From NCBI GenBank assembly GCA_017308135.1, contig JAFKFM010000011.1, forward strand, positions 310,001 through 374,000: a stretch of DNA of 64,000 nucleotides, in the 5' to 3' direction. Positions 8,320 through 15,948 of the stretch are shown here, piece after piece. Both the position numbers and the translations under genes were made by a program. The notes under the pieces were generated by a model that was not told where the DNA came from, did not search any database, and saw only the letters and a list, made by a program, of their open reading frames with translations. The number at the start of each line of letters is the position of its first letter. Position 1 is the stretch's first letter. The stretch comes from Alphaproteobacteria bacterium (GTDB lineage Bacteria > Pseudomonadota > Alphaproteobacteria > CACIAM-22H2).

Positions 8320-8565
8320 ATGGATACAATAGCCCGGACCGGCCCGCTCGAGCAGATTGCTCGCGCGACCGTTTTCGCGACGTTGGAAGCCATGCGCGCG
8401 GTCGACCGCGTCCTTCTGCTCGCGGTCGAAACCCTGCTGAACTGGCAGGCCCGTGCGCGCATGCGCACCCAGATGGCCGAACTTTCGGAGCATCTGCGAA
8501 AAGACATGGGGCTGACGGTCGGCGACGTCATTCGCGAGTCCGACAAACCTTTCTGGATGAACTGA
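8320..8565 (+). CDS. DUF1127 (YjiS-like) small protein
   Basis: Small protein of 81 residues ending with the DUF1127 pattern: W-x-R-x-R near the middle, then MAELSEHLRKDMGL, GDVIRE and the terminal KPFWMN. DUF1127 proteins are short Arg-rich proteins; some alphaproteobacterial members affect RNA and central metabolism, but this type has no defined role. ATG 8320 was chosen because GGAGG ends 5 bases before it; two earlier in-frame ATGs lack such a site. It is first in a same-strand run, with 14 bases to the next gene, and is divergent from the MocR regulator. Confidence 0.8.
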   Translation: MDTIARTGPLEQIARATVFATLEAMRAVDRVLLLAVETLLNWQARARMRTQMAELSEHLRKDMGLTVGDVIRESDKPFWMN

Positions 8566-8579
8566 GCCGGGCGGGGGCC

Positions 8580-9950
8580 ATGTCGGCGACGTTGGCCCTC
8601 GTTCCCATTCTGGTGTTCGCGCTGGCGGCATGGCGCGGGGTGAACTTCCTCGCACCCGCCGCCTGTGCGGGCGCGCTCGCGGCGTTGCTGCTGGCGGGAT
8701 TTCCCGCCGGGGTGTTGCCGCGCGCCTTCTGGATCGCGGCCCCCATGGCGGCCGTGCTGTTCGCGGGTGTGTTGCTGCGCGAGGTCGCCAACCCGCGCGT
8801 GACGGCGGCCGCACCACGCGATGCGGCGCAGGCCCATCGCCGCCTGTTCGTCGCGTGTTTTCTGGTCGGCCCGTTCTTCGAATGCGCGGTCGGATTCGGC
8901 ATCGGCGCGATGTTCGCGTTGCCGTTCATCTTCGCCGCGCATCGTAAAGCCGCCAACGCCGCCGCTTTGGCGATGCTGACCCAATGCCTGGTGCCGTGGG
9001 GCGCTTTGGCGATCGGCGTGATGGGCAGTGCGGATATCGCGAACGTCACCGCGATCGCGGTGGGGCAGGCGGCGGTCGCGGCCGTCGCGTGGATGCTGCC
9101 GCCGTTTTTGATCTGCTTCTGGTGGCTGGTTCGCGATCTCGGCGTTTCGTGGGCGCAACGCGCCGGCGACGCCGCCTGGCTCGCCGTGCTTTGGCTCGTG
9201 CTCGATTTCGTCGGTGCGCGCGCGACACCCGACGCGACGGGAATCGTCGCGACCGGTCTCGTCGCCGGGGCGCGGCTGCTATGGGACGAACGCCCCACGC
9301 CCGCCCAGGCGCTGCGCGTGATCGGCGCGAATTGGCCTTATGTGGCGCTGACGCTGGCGCTTGCCGGATCGCGTTTGGTGCCGGAAATCGGCACGTTCAC
9401 CAAGGCCGTCGCGTTCCCGACCGCGTCGAACCTGCCGGCCTTCGCGCCATTCCATCACGCGAGCTTCTGGCTGCTCGTCGTCGCCTTGCTGGCATCGCGC
9501 GGCGGGAACCTGCCGCTCGCCGCCGCGTGGTCGCAAAGCGCGCGGCCGATCTTCGCGGGTTTCGCCTTCGTGCTGTTCGGCGAGGCGTTGGCCCAAGGCG
9601 GTTTCGCGGCGACACTGGTCGCTTCCTTCACCGGCGTCGCGGGATCGGCGGCGATCGCGGTGGTGCCGATCCTGGCGATACTGGGCGGGGCGACGATCGG
9701 TTCGACGCTGGCGGCGAGTGCCATCAATCTGCCGCTGACCTTGCCGTTGATGGGCGCCAATCCCGTAACCGTGATCGGCGCGCACGCGGCGATCGCCGCC
9801 GCCTTCACCGCGTTTTCGCCCGCGCGCGTGACGCTCGTGGCCGGCCTTGCCGGCCTCGCGGGCGATGCGGGCGCCGTCTATCGTGAATTGCGCCCGCTGG
9901 TCGCGATTCTTTGCGTCGCCGCCGCAGCCTTGTTCGCGTGGGGAGTGTAA
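8580..9950 (+). CDS. Polytopic membrane protein, permease-like (distant L-lactate permease resemblance)
   Basis: Hydrophobic protein of 456 residues with roughly 11-13 membrane segments. The stretch GPFFECAVGFGIGAMFALPF and the later CLVPWGALAIGVMG resemble, by eye, the conserved FLEGAAGFG region and the following segment of LctP-type lactate permeases. The resemblance is weak and the protein is shorter than LctP (about 550), so the call is tentative. A role as exporter or importer of a small acid is inferred. It sits between the DUF1127 gene (14-base gap) and the PaiB-like gene (5-base gap), so it is co-transcribed with both. Confidence 0.55.
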   Translation: MSATLALVPILVFALAAWRGVNFLAPAACAGALAALLLAGFPAGVLPRAFWIAAPMAAVLFAGVLLREVANPRVTAAAPRDAAQAHRRLFVACFLVGPFFECAVGFGIGAMFALPFIFAAHRKAANAAALAMLTQCLVPWGALAIGVMGSADIANVTAIAVGQAAVAAVAWMLPPFLICFWWLVRDLGVSWAQRAGDAAWLAVLWLVLDFVGARATPDATGIVATGLVAGARLLWDERPTPAQALRVIGANWPYVALTLALAGSRLVPEIGTFTKAVAFPTASNLPAFAPFHHASFWLLVVALLASRGGNLPLAAAWSQSARPIFAGFAFVLFGEALAQGGFAATLVASFTGVAGSAAIAVVPILAILGGATIGSTLAASAINLPLTLPLMGANPVTVIGAHAAIAAAFTAFSPARVTLVAGLAGLAGDAGAVYRELRPLVAILCVAAAALFAWGV

Positions 9951-9955
9951 TCGCC

Positions 9956-10561
9956 ATGTATGTGCCCGCCGCCTTCGCCGGAACCGACGCGCAAGCGCGC
10001 GAATTGATCGACGCCTATCCTTTCGCGACCGTGATCGCCACCGGGGCGGGCGGCATGGTCGCAGCGCATCTGCCGCTGCTGCGCGACGGCGATACGCTGC
10101 TCGGGCATTTGGCGGGACCCAGTCCGCTGGCCGATCTGCTGTTCGATGCGGCGAAGACCGGTACGGAAGTGCTGGCGATTTTCCATGCGCCCCATTTCTA
10201 CGTCTCGCCGACTTGGTATCAGGCGAAAAGCGGCACGGTGCCAACCTGGAATTACGGGGCGGTGCATGTCTATGGCGTGCCGCGCGCCACGAACGACAAG
10301 GCGAAACTGCGCGATCTGGTTTCGCGCCTCGCTGCGCGCTACGAGAAGGGCGAGTGGCGCTTCGACGCCCAGCCCGAGATTTTCATCGACAAGATGCTGG
10401 GCGGGATCGCCGGTTTCGAAATCCCGATGACCCGCGTCGAAACCAAACTCAAATTGTCGCAGAACCGCGCGCGCGCGGATCGCGACGGCGTGCTCGCGGC
10501 GATCGACGGCGAGAACGCGGAGTTCATGCGCCGCTACGGATTACCGGAGAAGCAAGGATGA
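9956..10561 (+). CDS. PaiB-like FMN-binding protein
   Basis: Protein of 201 residues of the FMN-binding/negative transcriptional regulator family (PaiB). Family marks are the start MYVPAAFAGTD, AAHLPLL near residue 38, and HFYVSPTWYQAKSGTVPTWNY near residues 80-100, which forms the flavin-binding split-barrel surface. In Bacillus subtilis PaiB is encoded with the polyamine N-acetyltransferase PaiA; here too a GNAT gene follows with an ATGA overlap. The biochemical role is poorly defined in the family; a redox or metabolite-sensing function is possible. Confidence 0.87.
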   Translation: MYVPAAFAGTDAQARELIDAYPFATVIATGAGGMVAAHLPLLRDGDTLLGHLAGPSPLADLLFDAAKTGTEVLAIFHAPHFYVSPTWYQAKSGTVPTWNYGAVHVYGVPRATNDKAKLRDLVSRLAARYEKGEWRFDAQPEIFIDKMLGGIAGFEIPMTRVETKLKLSQNRARADRDGVLAAIDGENAEFMRRYGLPEKQG

Positions 10562-11154
10562 AAGTCGAAACGGTCACGCTCGAAGGCAGATATGTGCGTC
10601 TCGTTCCGTTGGAGATGGCGCATGCCGACGGCATCGCGTCGGTCGTCGATGCGTCGTTGACGCAGTATTTCCCCAAGCCGTTCCGCTCGATCGACGACGT
10701 GCACGGCATGATCGCCGACGCGCTGAAGATGCGCGATGCAGGCACGGCCTTGCCGTTCACGACGATCGACATCGCGACGGGACGCATCGTCGGCGGTTCG
10801 CGCTTCGCCAATATCCGCACCCACGACAAGGTGGCGGAGATCGGCTTCACCTATGTCGGGCGCGATTTCCAGCGCTCGCCCGTCAACACCGAAGCGAAGA
10901 TCCTGATGCTGCGCCACGCTTTCGAGACGTGGAAAGCGAATCGCGTCGAGTTCAAGACCGATTCGCTGAACGTGCAGTCGCGCACGGCATTGACGCGGCT
11001 GGGCGCCGTCGAGGAAGGCACCTTCCGCAATCACATGCTGATGGAAGGCGGGCGCCTGCGCCATTCGGTGTGGTTCTCGATCATTCCCGACGAATGGCCC
11101 GCGATCCGCGCGCGCCTGGAATCGCGTCTGGCGCAAGGGGGCTTCAAGCCATGA
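10558..11154 (+). CDS. GNAT N-acetyltransferase, RimJ/RimL type
   Basis: Acetyl-CoA-dependent N-acetyltransferase of 198 residues. It starts with the LEGRYVRLVPLE strand seen in RimL-like enzymes; GRIVGGSRFANI forms the central strand and NTEAKILMLRHAFE follows. The later NVQSRTALTRLGAVEEGTFR is the classic segment around the acetyl-CoA site, ending in SVWFSIIPDEWP. The start overlaps the paiB-like stop and its stop overlaps the next gene. The substrate is unknown; an amine or an amino-acid N-terminus is likely from the family. Confidence 0.88.
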   Translation: MKVETVTLEGRYVRLVPLEMAHADGIASVVDASLTQYFPKPFRSIDDVHGMIADALKMRDAGTALPFTTIDIATGRIVGGSRFANIRTHDKVAEIGFTYVGRDFQRSPVNTEAKILMLRHAFETWKANRVEFKTDSLNVQSRTALTRLGAVEEGTFRNHMLMEGGRLRHSVWFSIIPDEWPAIRARLESRLAQGGFKP

Positions 11155-11954
11155 GCGAATTGGAACTGCCGATCTATCAGGTCGACGCTTTCGCCGACCG
11201 TCTGTTCGCGGGCAATCCCGCCGCCGTCGTGCCGTTGAAAACATGGCTGCCCGACGCGACGATGCAAACCATCGCGGCGGAGAACAATCTTTCCGAGACC
11301 GCGTTCTTCGTGCCCGAAGGCCCCGATTTCGGCCTGCGCTGGTTCACGCCGGTTTGGGAAGTGCCGCTGTGCGGGCACGCCACACTCGCCTCGGCCTTCG
11401 TCATCGCGACGATTTTGGAGAAGGGGCGCAGCGCCATGCGCTTCAACACCAAATCGGGCGTGCTGCAAGTGACCAAGGCGGGCGAGTTGTTCACGCTCGA
11501 TTTTCCCGCGCGCGACATTGTCGACGACGTCGCGGCGGATTACGAAGCGGTGGCCGAAGCGCTCGGCGCCAATCCCGTCTGGGTCAAGCGGTCGGCCTAT
11601 CGCTATCTCGCGCTGTTCGAGACGGCGGCGGAAGTCGAAAGCCTGAAACCCGATATGGGCAAGCTCAAAGCCACGCCCAAAGGCAACGCGATGGTGACGG
11701 CACCGGGCACGGATTGCGACTTCGTCTCGCGCTATTTCGCGCCCTTCGCCGGGATCGACGAAGACCCGGTCACCGGCTCGGCGCATTCGACGCTGATCCC
11801 CTATTGGGCACAGGTTCTTGGCAAGAAGAAGCTGCATGCCCGCCAAGTCTCCGCGCGCGGCGGCACGCTGTGGTGCGAGGATGCGGGCGAGCGCGTCTAT
11901 ATGGCGGGCACGGCGAAGCTCTATATGTCCGGCACGATCAAGGTGCCGGCGTGA
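11151..11954 (+). CDS. PhzF-family isomerase/epimerase-like protein
   Basis: PhzF-fold protein of 267 residues, normal length. IYQVDAFADRLFAGNPAAVV opens the first half. LSETAFF contains Glu49 at the place of the catalytic Glu of PhzF. GHATLASAFV and EDPVTGSAHS carry the other conserved loops. PhzF homologues isomerise small hydroxylated acids, but most, like this one, have no known substrate, and nothing else for phenazine synthesis is present. It is coupled to both neighbours by 4-base overlaps. Confidence 0.88.
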   Translation: MSELELPIYQVDAFADRLFAGNPAAVVPLKTWLPDATMQTIAAENNLSETAFFVPEGPDFGLRWFTPVWEVPLCGHATLASAFVIATILEKGRSAMRFNTKSGVLQVTKAGELFTLDFPARDIVDDVAADYEAVAEALGANPVWVKRSAYRYLALFETAAEVESLKPDMGKLKATPKGNAMVTAPGTDCDFVSRYFAPFAGIDEDPVTGSAHSTLIPYWAQVLGKKKLHARQVSARGGTLWCEDAGERVYMAGTAKLYMSGTIKVPA

Positions 11955-12400
11955 AACGCGTTCGCGACGATCGCTACGAAATCGACGACGATCGCGCGCG
12001 GATCGACCTTGCGCGCGTCCATCGCTGGATCGACGAAGAAGGCTATTGGGCGCGCGGCATCCCGTTCGCGTTGTTCAAGCGCAGCGTCGATGGGGCGCGG
12101 CCCTTCGGCATCTACGCGCCCGATGGCGTGCAGGTCGGTTTCGCGCGGGTCATTTCCGACTTCGCCACGTTCGGCTATATCGGCGACGTGTTCGTCGATA
12201 CCGCCCATCGCGGCAAAGGCCTGTCGAAATTCCTGATGACCGCGATCATGGAACATCCCGAATTGCAGGGCTTCCGGCGCTGGATGCTGGTGACCGCTGA
12301 CGCGCACGGGCTTTACCAGCAATTCGGGTTCGAGCCGCTGACGAATCCCGAGCGTGTCATGGAACGCCGGTTGTTGAATCCCTACGGTTCCGGCGCATGA
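11951..12400 (+). CDS. GNAT N-acetyltransferase, small form
   Basis: Single-domain GNAT protein of 149 residues. It starts at GTG 11951, which overlaps the phzF-like stop. The acetyl-CoA pyrophosphate loop appears as VFVDTAHRGKGLSKFL (about residues 80-95), and ADAHGLYQQFGFEPL is the usual C-terminal substrate-side segment. It resembles uncharacterised acetyltransferases found in amine-detoxification neighbourhoods. The substrate is not predictable. It is followed by an exporter gene with an ATGA overlap. Confidence 0.87.
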   Translation: MKRVRDDRYEIDDDRARIDLARVHRWIDEEGYWARGIPFALFKRSVDGARPFGIYAPDGVQVGFARVISDFATFGYIGDVFVDTAHRGKGLSKFLMTAIMEHPELQGFRRWMLVTADAHGLYQQFGFEPLTNPERVMERRLLNPYGSGA

Positions 12401-12993
12401 ACGAAACGCTTTTTTGGGCCCTGATCGGCTTCGCGCTGATCGTCAGTTGCACGCCCGGTCCCAACAACGCGATGTTGACGGCCGCCGGCGCCAATTTCGG
12501 TTTCCGCCGGTCGATCCCGCATATGCTGGGCATCAATGTCGGGTTTCCGGCGATGGTGCTGGCGATCGGCCTGGGTCTCGGCACCGTGTTCCAGACGTTT
12601 CCGTGGCTGCATATCGCGCTGAAATATATCGGTGCCGCGTATCTCCTGTTCCTCGCCTGGAAGATCGCCAATGCCGGCCGTGCGGCGGGCCGCGAAACGG
12701 CGAAGCCCATCACATTTTTGCAGGCCGTCGCGTTCCAATGGGTGAACGTCAAGGGCTGGATCAACGCGGTGGGCGCATTGTCGGCCTATACCGATCCCGC
12801 CGCCGACGCGTTCGGCGAAGCGGCGCGGGTGGCGCTGGTTTATGTCGGCGCCACCATCGTGTCGAACACGCTGTGGTGCGGCTTCGGCGTGGCGATCGGC
12901 CGTTTGCTGAAGACCGAGCGTGCTTTGCGCTGGTTCAACTGGATCATGGCGGCGGCCCTGGCGGCCTCGATCATCCCCGTCTTTTTGGTCTAG
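12397..12993 (+). CDS. LysE/RhtB-family exporter
   Basis: Membrane protein of 198 residues with about six helices, in the LysE/RhtB family of amino-acid and metabolite exporters. The hallmark SCTPGPNNAMLTAAGANFG lies near residues 18-36, and FQWVNVKGWINAVG carries the second conserved loop. It is the last gene of the coupled run that starts at 8320. An exporter beside two acetyltransferases suggests removal of a small amine or modified amino acid, which is inference. The next gene starts 47 bases later. Confidence 0.9.
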   Translation: MNETLFWALIGFALIVSCTPGPNNAMLTAAGANFGFRRSIPHMLGINVGFPAMVLAIGLGLGTVFQTFPWLHIALKYIGAAYLLFLAWKIANAGRAAGRETAKPITFLQAVAFQWVNVKGWINAVGALSAYTDPAADAFGEAARVALVYVGATIVSNTLWCGFGVAIGRLLKTERALRWFNWIMAAALAASIIPVFLV

Positions 12994-13040
12994 CAAGTTC
13001 CGGGTGGAGGTCGGCCGCGCACGGGCCTAGATTTCCCGCC

Positions 13041-13901
13041 ATGGACGATTACGCGCGCATCGAAAAAGCCCTCGCCTTTTTGGAGGCGAGCCTCGACGAC
13101 CGGCCCGAATTGGACGCGGTCGCCGCCCATGTCGGCCTGTCGCCGTTCCATTTCCAGCGCCTGTTCACGCGCTGGGTCGGCGTCAGCCCGAAGAAGTTTC
13201 AGGAATATCTCGGCCTCGATCGTGCCAAGGCGTGTCTCGCCCAAGCGGGATCGGTGCTCGACGCAGCCTATGAGGCGGGCTTGTCCGGCCCTGGCCGCTT
13301 GCACGATCTGTTCGTGACGCATGAGGCGGTCACACCCGGCGAATTCAAGCGCGGCGGCGAAGGCTTGGCGATCGCCTGGGGCTGGGCGGACTCGCCCTTC
13401 GGCCCGGTGCTGGCGATGACCACGCCGCGCGGGATTTGCGGCCTCGCCTTCGCGATGGGCGAGGGCGAACAGGCCAAGCGCGACGCGTTCGACGATATGC
13501 GCCGCCGTTTTCCCGGGGCGACGCTGCACGAGGATCCCGCCCAAGTGCGCGATCTTGCCGCCCGGATCTTCGATGCGCGCGCGGACAAGGGCGAACTCAA
13601 GCTGCTGCTCTGCGGCTCGCCCTTCCAGGTGCAGGTGTGGAAGGCGCTACTCGCCATTCCGTCGGGGGCGCTGGTCGCTTACGACGACATCGCCGCCAAG
13701 ATCGGCAAGCCGACCGCCAGCCGCGCCGTGGGCTCGGCCGTCGGCGCCAACCCGATCTCGTTCCTGGTGCCGTGCCATCGCGTGATCCGCAAATCGGGCG
13801 CCATCAGCCATTACCATTGGGGGCGGCCGCGCAAACTCGCGATGATCGGTTGGGAAGCCGCGCGCGCCGACGGTGCAAATCCGGTGGCGGGGGCGGCGTA
13901 A
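13041..13901 (+). CDS. Ada-like protein: AraC-type HTH plus methylated-DNA-protein cysteine methyltransferase
   Basis: DNA repair protein of 286 residues that removes alkyl groups from O6-alkylguanine by transfer to its own cysteine. Residues about 5-95 form an AraC-type helix-turn-helix (HVGLSPFHFQRLFTRWVGVSPKKF). The C-terminal half is a methyltransferase domain with acceptor Cys245 in PCHR (244-247) and the downstream HYHWGRPRK. The N-terminal zinc-binding methylphosphotriester domain of full Ada is absent, as in other short Ada homologues, so damage sensing by that route is not expected. Whether it activates transcription is unknown. Confidence 0.92.
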   Translation: MDDYARIEKALAFLEASLDDRPELDAVAAHVGLSPFHFQRLFTRWVGVSPKKFQEYLGLDRAKACLAQAGSVLDAAYEAGLSGPGRLHDLFVTHEAVTPGEFKRGGEGLAIAWGWADSPFGPVLAMTTPRGICGLAFAMGEGEQAKRDAFDDMRRRFPGATLHEDPAQVRDLAARIFDARADKGELKLLLCGSPFQVQVWKALLAIPSGALVAYDDIAAKIGKPTASRAVGSAVGANPISFLVPCHRVIRKSGAISHYHWGRPRKLAMIGWEAARADGANPVAGAA

Positions 13902-13940
13902 CGCGCTATTCTCGCCGCCTCATTTGCGGGAGGCGATGCA

Positions 13941-15002
13941 ATGGCGGCGAAGAAGCACAAGATCGCGGTGATCGCGGGCGACGGGATCGGCACCGAAGTG
14001 ATCCCCGAAGGCCTGCGCGTGCTGGATGCCGCGGCCGCGCGTTACGGGATCGAGCTTTCCTACACGCATTTCGATTGGAGCTGCGAGGTTTACGCCAAGA
14101 CCGGCAAGATGATGCCGGATGACGGCCTGGACCAATTGCGCCCGTTCGATGCGGTGTTCCTCGGCGCCGTCGGATTTCCCGGCGTGCCCGATCACGTGTC
14201 GCTGTGGGGCCTGCTGATCCCGATCCGGCGCGGCTTCAATCTCTACGCCAATGTCCGCCCGATCCGCTTGCTGGCCGGCACGCAAAGCCCGCTGGTGGGG
14301 CGTGACGCGAAGGACATCGATTTCGTCGTGGTGCGCGAAAACACCGAAGGCGAGTATTCGGAAATCGGCGGCCGTTCGGGCAAGGGCACGGCCGACGAAA
14401 TCTGCATCCAGGAAGCGGTGTTCACGCGCAAGGGCGTCGATCGCATCCTGAAATACGCCTTCGATATGGCGGCCAAGCGCCGCAAACACGTGACCTCGGC
14501 GACGAAATCCAACGGTATCGTGCATACGATGCCGTTCTGGGACGAGCGCTTCGCCGAAATGGGCAAGCGCTATCCGGACGTGAAGACCGACCAGTATCAT
14601 ATCGACATTCTGACTTCGCATTTCGTGCGCCACCCCGATTGGTTCGACGTGGTCGTCGCATCGAACCTGTTCGGCGATATCCTCTCCGATCTCGGCCCCG
14701 CCATCGCTTCGGGGATCGGCGTGGCGCCATCGGCGAATATCAATCCGGAGCGCGAATTCCCCTCGCTGTTCGAGCCGGTGCATGGTTCCGCGCCCGATAT
14801 CGCGGGCAAGGGCATCGCCAATCCGGTCGGCACGATCTGGTCGGCGGCGATGATGCTTGATCATCTCGGGCATTCGGATGCTGCGCGCGCGATCGAAACG
14901 GCGATCGACGAAGCCTTGGGCGGCGGTTGCCGCACGCCCGACCTGGGCGGCAAGGCGACGACGGTCGATCTGGGCAAGGCGATCGCGGGGGCGGTGAAGT
15001 GA
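13941..15002 (+). CDS. Tartrate/D-malate dehydrogenase (isopropylmalate dehydrogenase family)
   Basis: NAD-dependent beta-decarboxylating hydroxyacid dehydrogenase of 353 residues. IAVIAGDGIGTEVIPEGL opens the fold. NVRPIRLL replaces the leuB-type substrate loop, VVRENTEGEYSEIGGR follows, and EPVHGSAPDIAGKGIANP carries the cofactor loop. These variants match the tartrate dehydrogenase/decarboxylase and D-malate dehydrogenase branch (TtuC/DmlA) rather than LeuB or Icd. The start follows a GGGAGG site. It is coupled to a MaoC-type hydratase gene. Substrate preference between tartrate, D-malate and related acids is open. Confidence 0.85.
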   Translation: MAAKKHKIAVIAGDGIGTEVIPEGLRVLDAAAARYGIELSYTHFDWSCEVYAKTGKMMPDDGLDQLRPFDAVFLGAVGFPGVPDHVSLWGLLIPIRRGFNLYANVRPIRLLAGTQSPLVGRDAKDIDFVVVRENTEGEYSEIGGRSGKGTADEICIQEAVFTRKGVDRILKYAFDMAAKRRKHVTSATKSNGIVHTMPFWDERFAEMGKRYPDVKTDQYHIDILTSHFVRHPDWFDVVVASNLFGDILSDLGPAIASGIGVAPSANINPEREFPSLFEPVHGSAPDIAGKGIANPVGTIWSAAMMLDHLGHSDAARAIETAIDEALGGGCRTPDLGGKATTVDLGKAIAGAVK

Positions 15003-15466
15003 CTTCGACGCCGCCGCGCATGGATTACTATTTCGACGAGCTGACGCTCGGTCAGCGCTTTGAAAGTGCGGGCTATCGCTTCACCGAAGCGGCGATCATC
15101 GACTTCGCCTTCCAATTCGATCCGCAGCCCTTCCATATCGATATCGACGCGGCCAAGGAGTCGCATTTCGGCGGCTTGATCGCGTCGGGCTTCCACACGC
15201 TGAACGTCGCGTTCCGCATGCTTTATCAGACCGGCTTCCTGCGCGGCGCTTCGTTGGGCGGACCGGGCATGGACGAATTGCGCTGGACGAAGCCGGTGCG
15301 GCCCGGCGACACGATCCGGGCGGTCGCCGAAGTGATCGAGCTGCGGCCGTCGCAATCGAAGCCCGATCGCGGTGTGGCGAAGTTCCGCTTGGCGGCCCTC
15401 GACCAAGCGAACGAGGAAGTGATGACCGCGATCATGATGGTGATCATGAAGCGGGTGCGCGCATGA
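14999..15466 (+). CDS. MaoC-like hydratase/dehydratase
   Basis: Hot-dog-fold protein of 155 residues of the MaoC family, which hydrates enoyl-CoA or related thioesters. FAFQFDPQPFHIDIDAAKE carries the Asp and His of the R-specific hydratase active site, and FGGLIASGFHTL is the conserved following loop. I place the start at GTG 14999, whose GTGA overlaps the dehydrogenase stop; ATG 15020 is an alternative seven codons later. The CoA substrate is unknown. Confidence 0.85.
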   Translation: MTSTPPRMDYYFDELTLGQRFESAGYRFTEAAIIDFAFQFDPQPFHIDIDAAKESHFGGLIASGFHTLNVAFRMLYQTGFLRGASLGGPGMDELRWTKPVRPGDTIRAVAEVIELRPSQSKPDRGVAKFRLAALDQANEEVMTAIMMVIMKRVRA

Positions 15467-15948
15467 GCTTCAAACTGCGCGATGCCGCGCCGGGCGACGA
15501 GGCGACGATCGTCGCGCTGATCGAAGCGCTCGCGGAATACGAGAAGATGCGCGACCGTTGCGTGGCGACGCCCGAAGCGATGCGCGACGCGTTGTTCGGC
15601 GCCGAACCTTCCTGCGAATGCGTGCTGGCCGAACTCGATACCGGCCGCGTTGCGGGTTTCGCGCTGTTCCACAAAACCTTCTCCACCTTTCTGGCGAAGC
15701 CGGGTTTGTGGCTCGAAGATCTGTTCGTCTATCCCGACCTGCGGGGCTTGGGCATTGGCAAGGCGCTGATCGCGCATGGCGCGAAACTCTGCGCCGCGCG
15801 CGGCTACGGCCGCTACGAATGGTCGGTGCTGGATTGGAACGCGCCGTCGATCGCCTTCTACGAATCGCTCGGCGCGCGGCGTAAGGACGGCTGGTTCACG
15901 ATGCGATTGGACGGCGAGAAGCTCGCCGCCCTCGCGCGCAAAGCCTAA
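15463..15948 (+). CDS. GNAT N-acetyltransferase, diamine acetyltransferase-like
   Basis: Single-domain GNAT of 161 residues with a complete fold: the start [12 protein letters not shown], then [24 protein letters not shown], the acetyl-CoA loop [11 protein letters not shown] and the late helix [14 protein letters not shown]. The FSTF...LEDLFV pattern matches spermidine/spermine acetyltransferase-like (SAT) members. ATG 15463 overlaps the MaoC stop. Its own stop overlaps the stop of the convergent chemoreceptor by 4 bases. Confidence 0.88.
   Translation: MSFKLRDAAPGDEATIVALIEALAEYEKMRDRCVATPEAMRDALFGAEPSCECVLAELDTGRVAGFALFHKTFSTFLAKPGLWLEDLFVYPDLRGLGIGKALIAHGAKLCAARGYGRYEWSVLDWNAPSIAFYESLGARRKDGWFTMRLDGEKLAALARKA

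Noticed and set aside
9956-12400. A phenazine biosynthesis cluster because of the PhzF-like gene.
   Set aside because: No PhzA, B, C, D, E or G homologue is nearby, and PhzF-fold proteins are widespread in other contexts.
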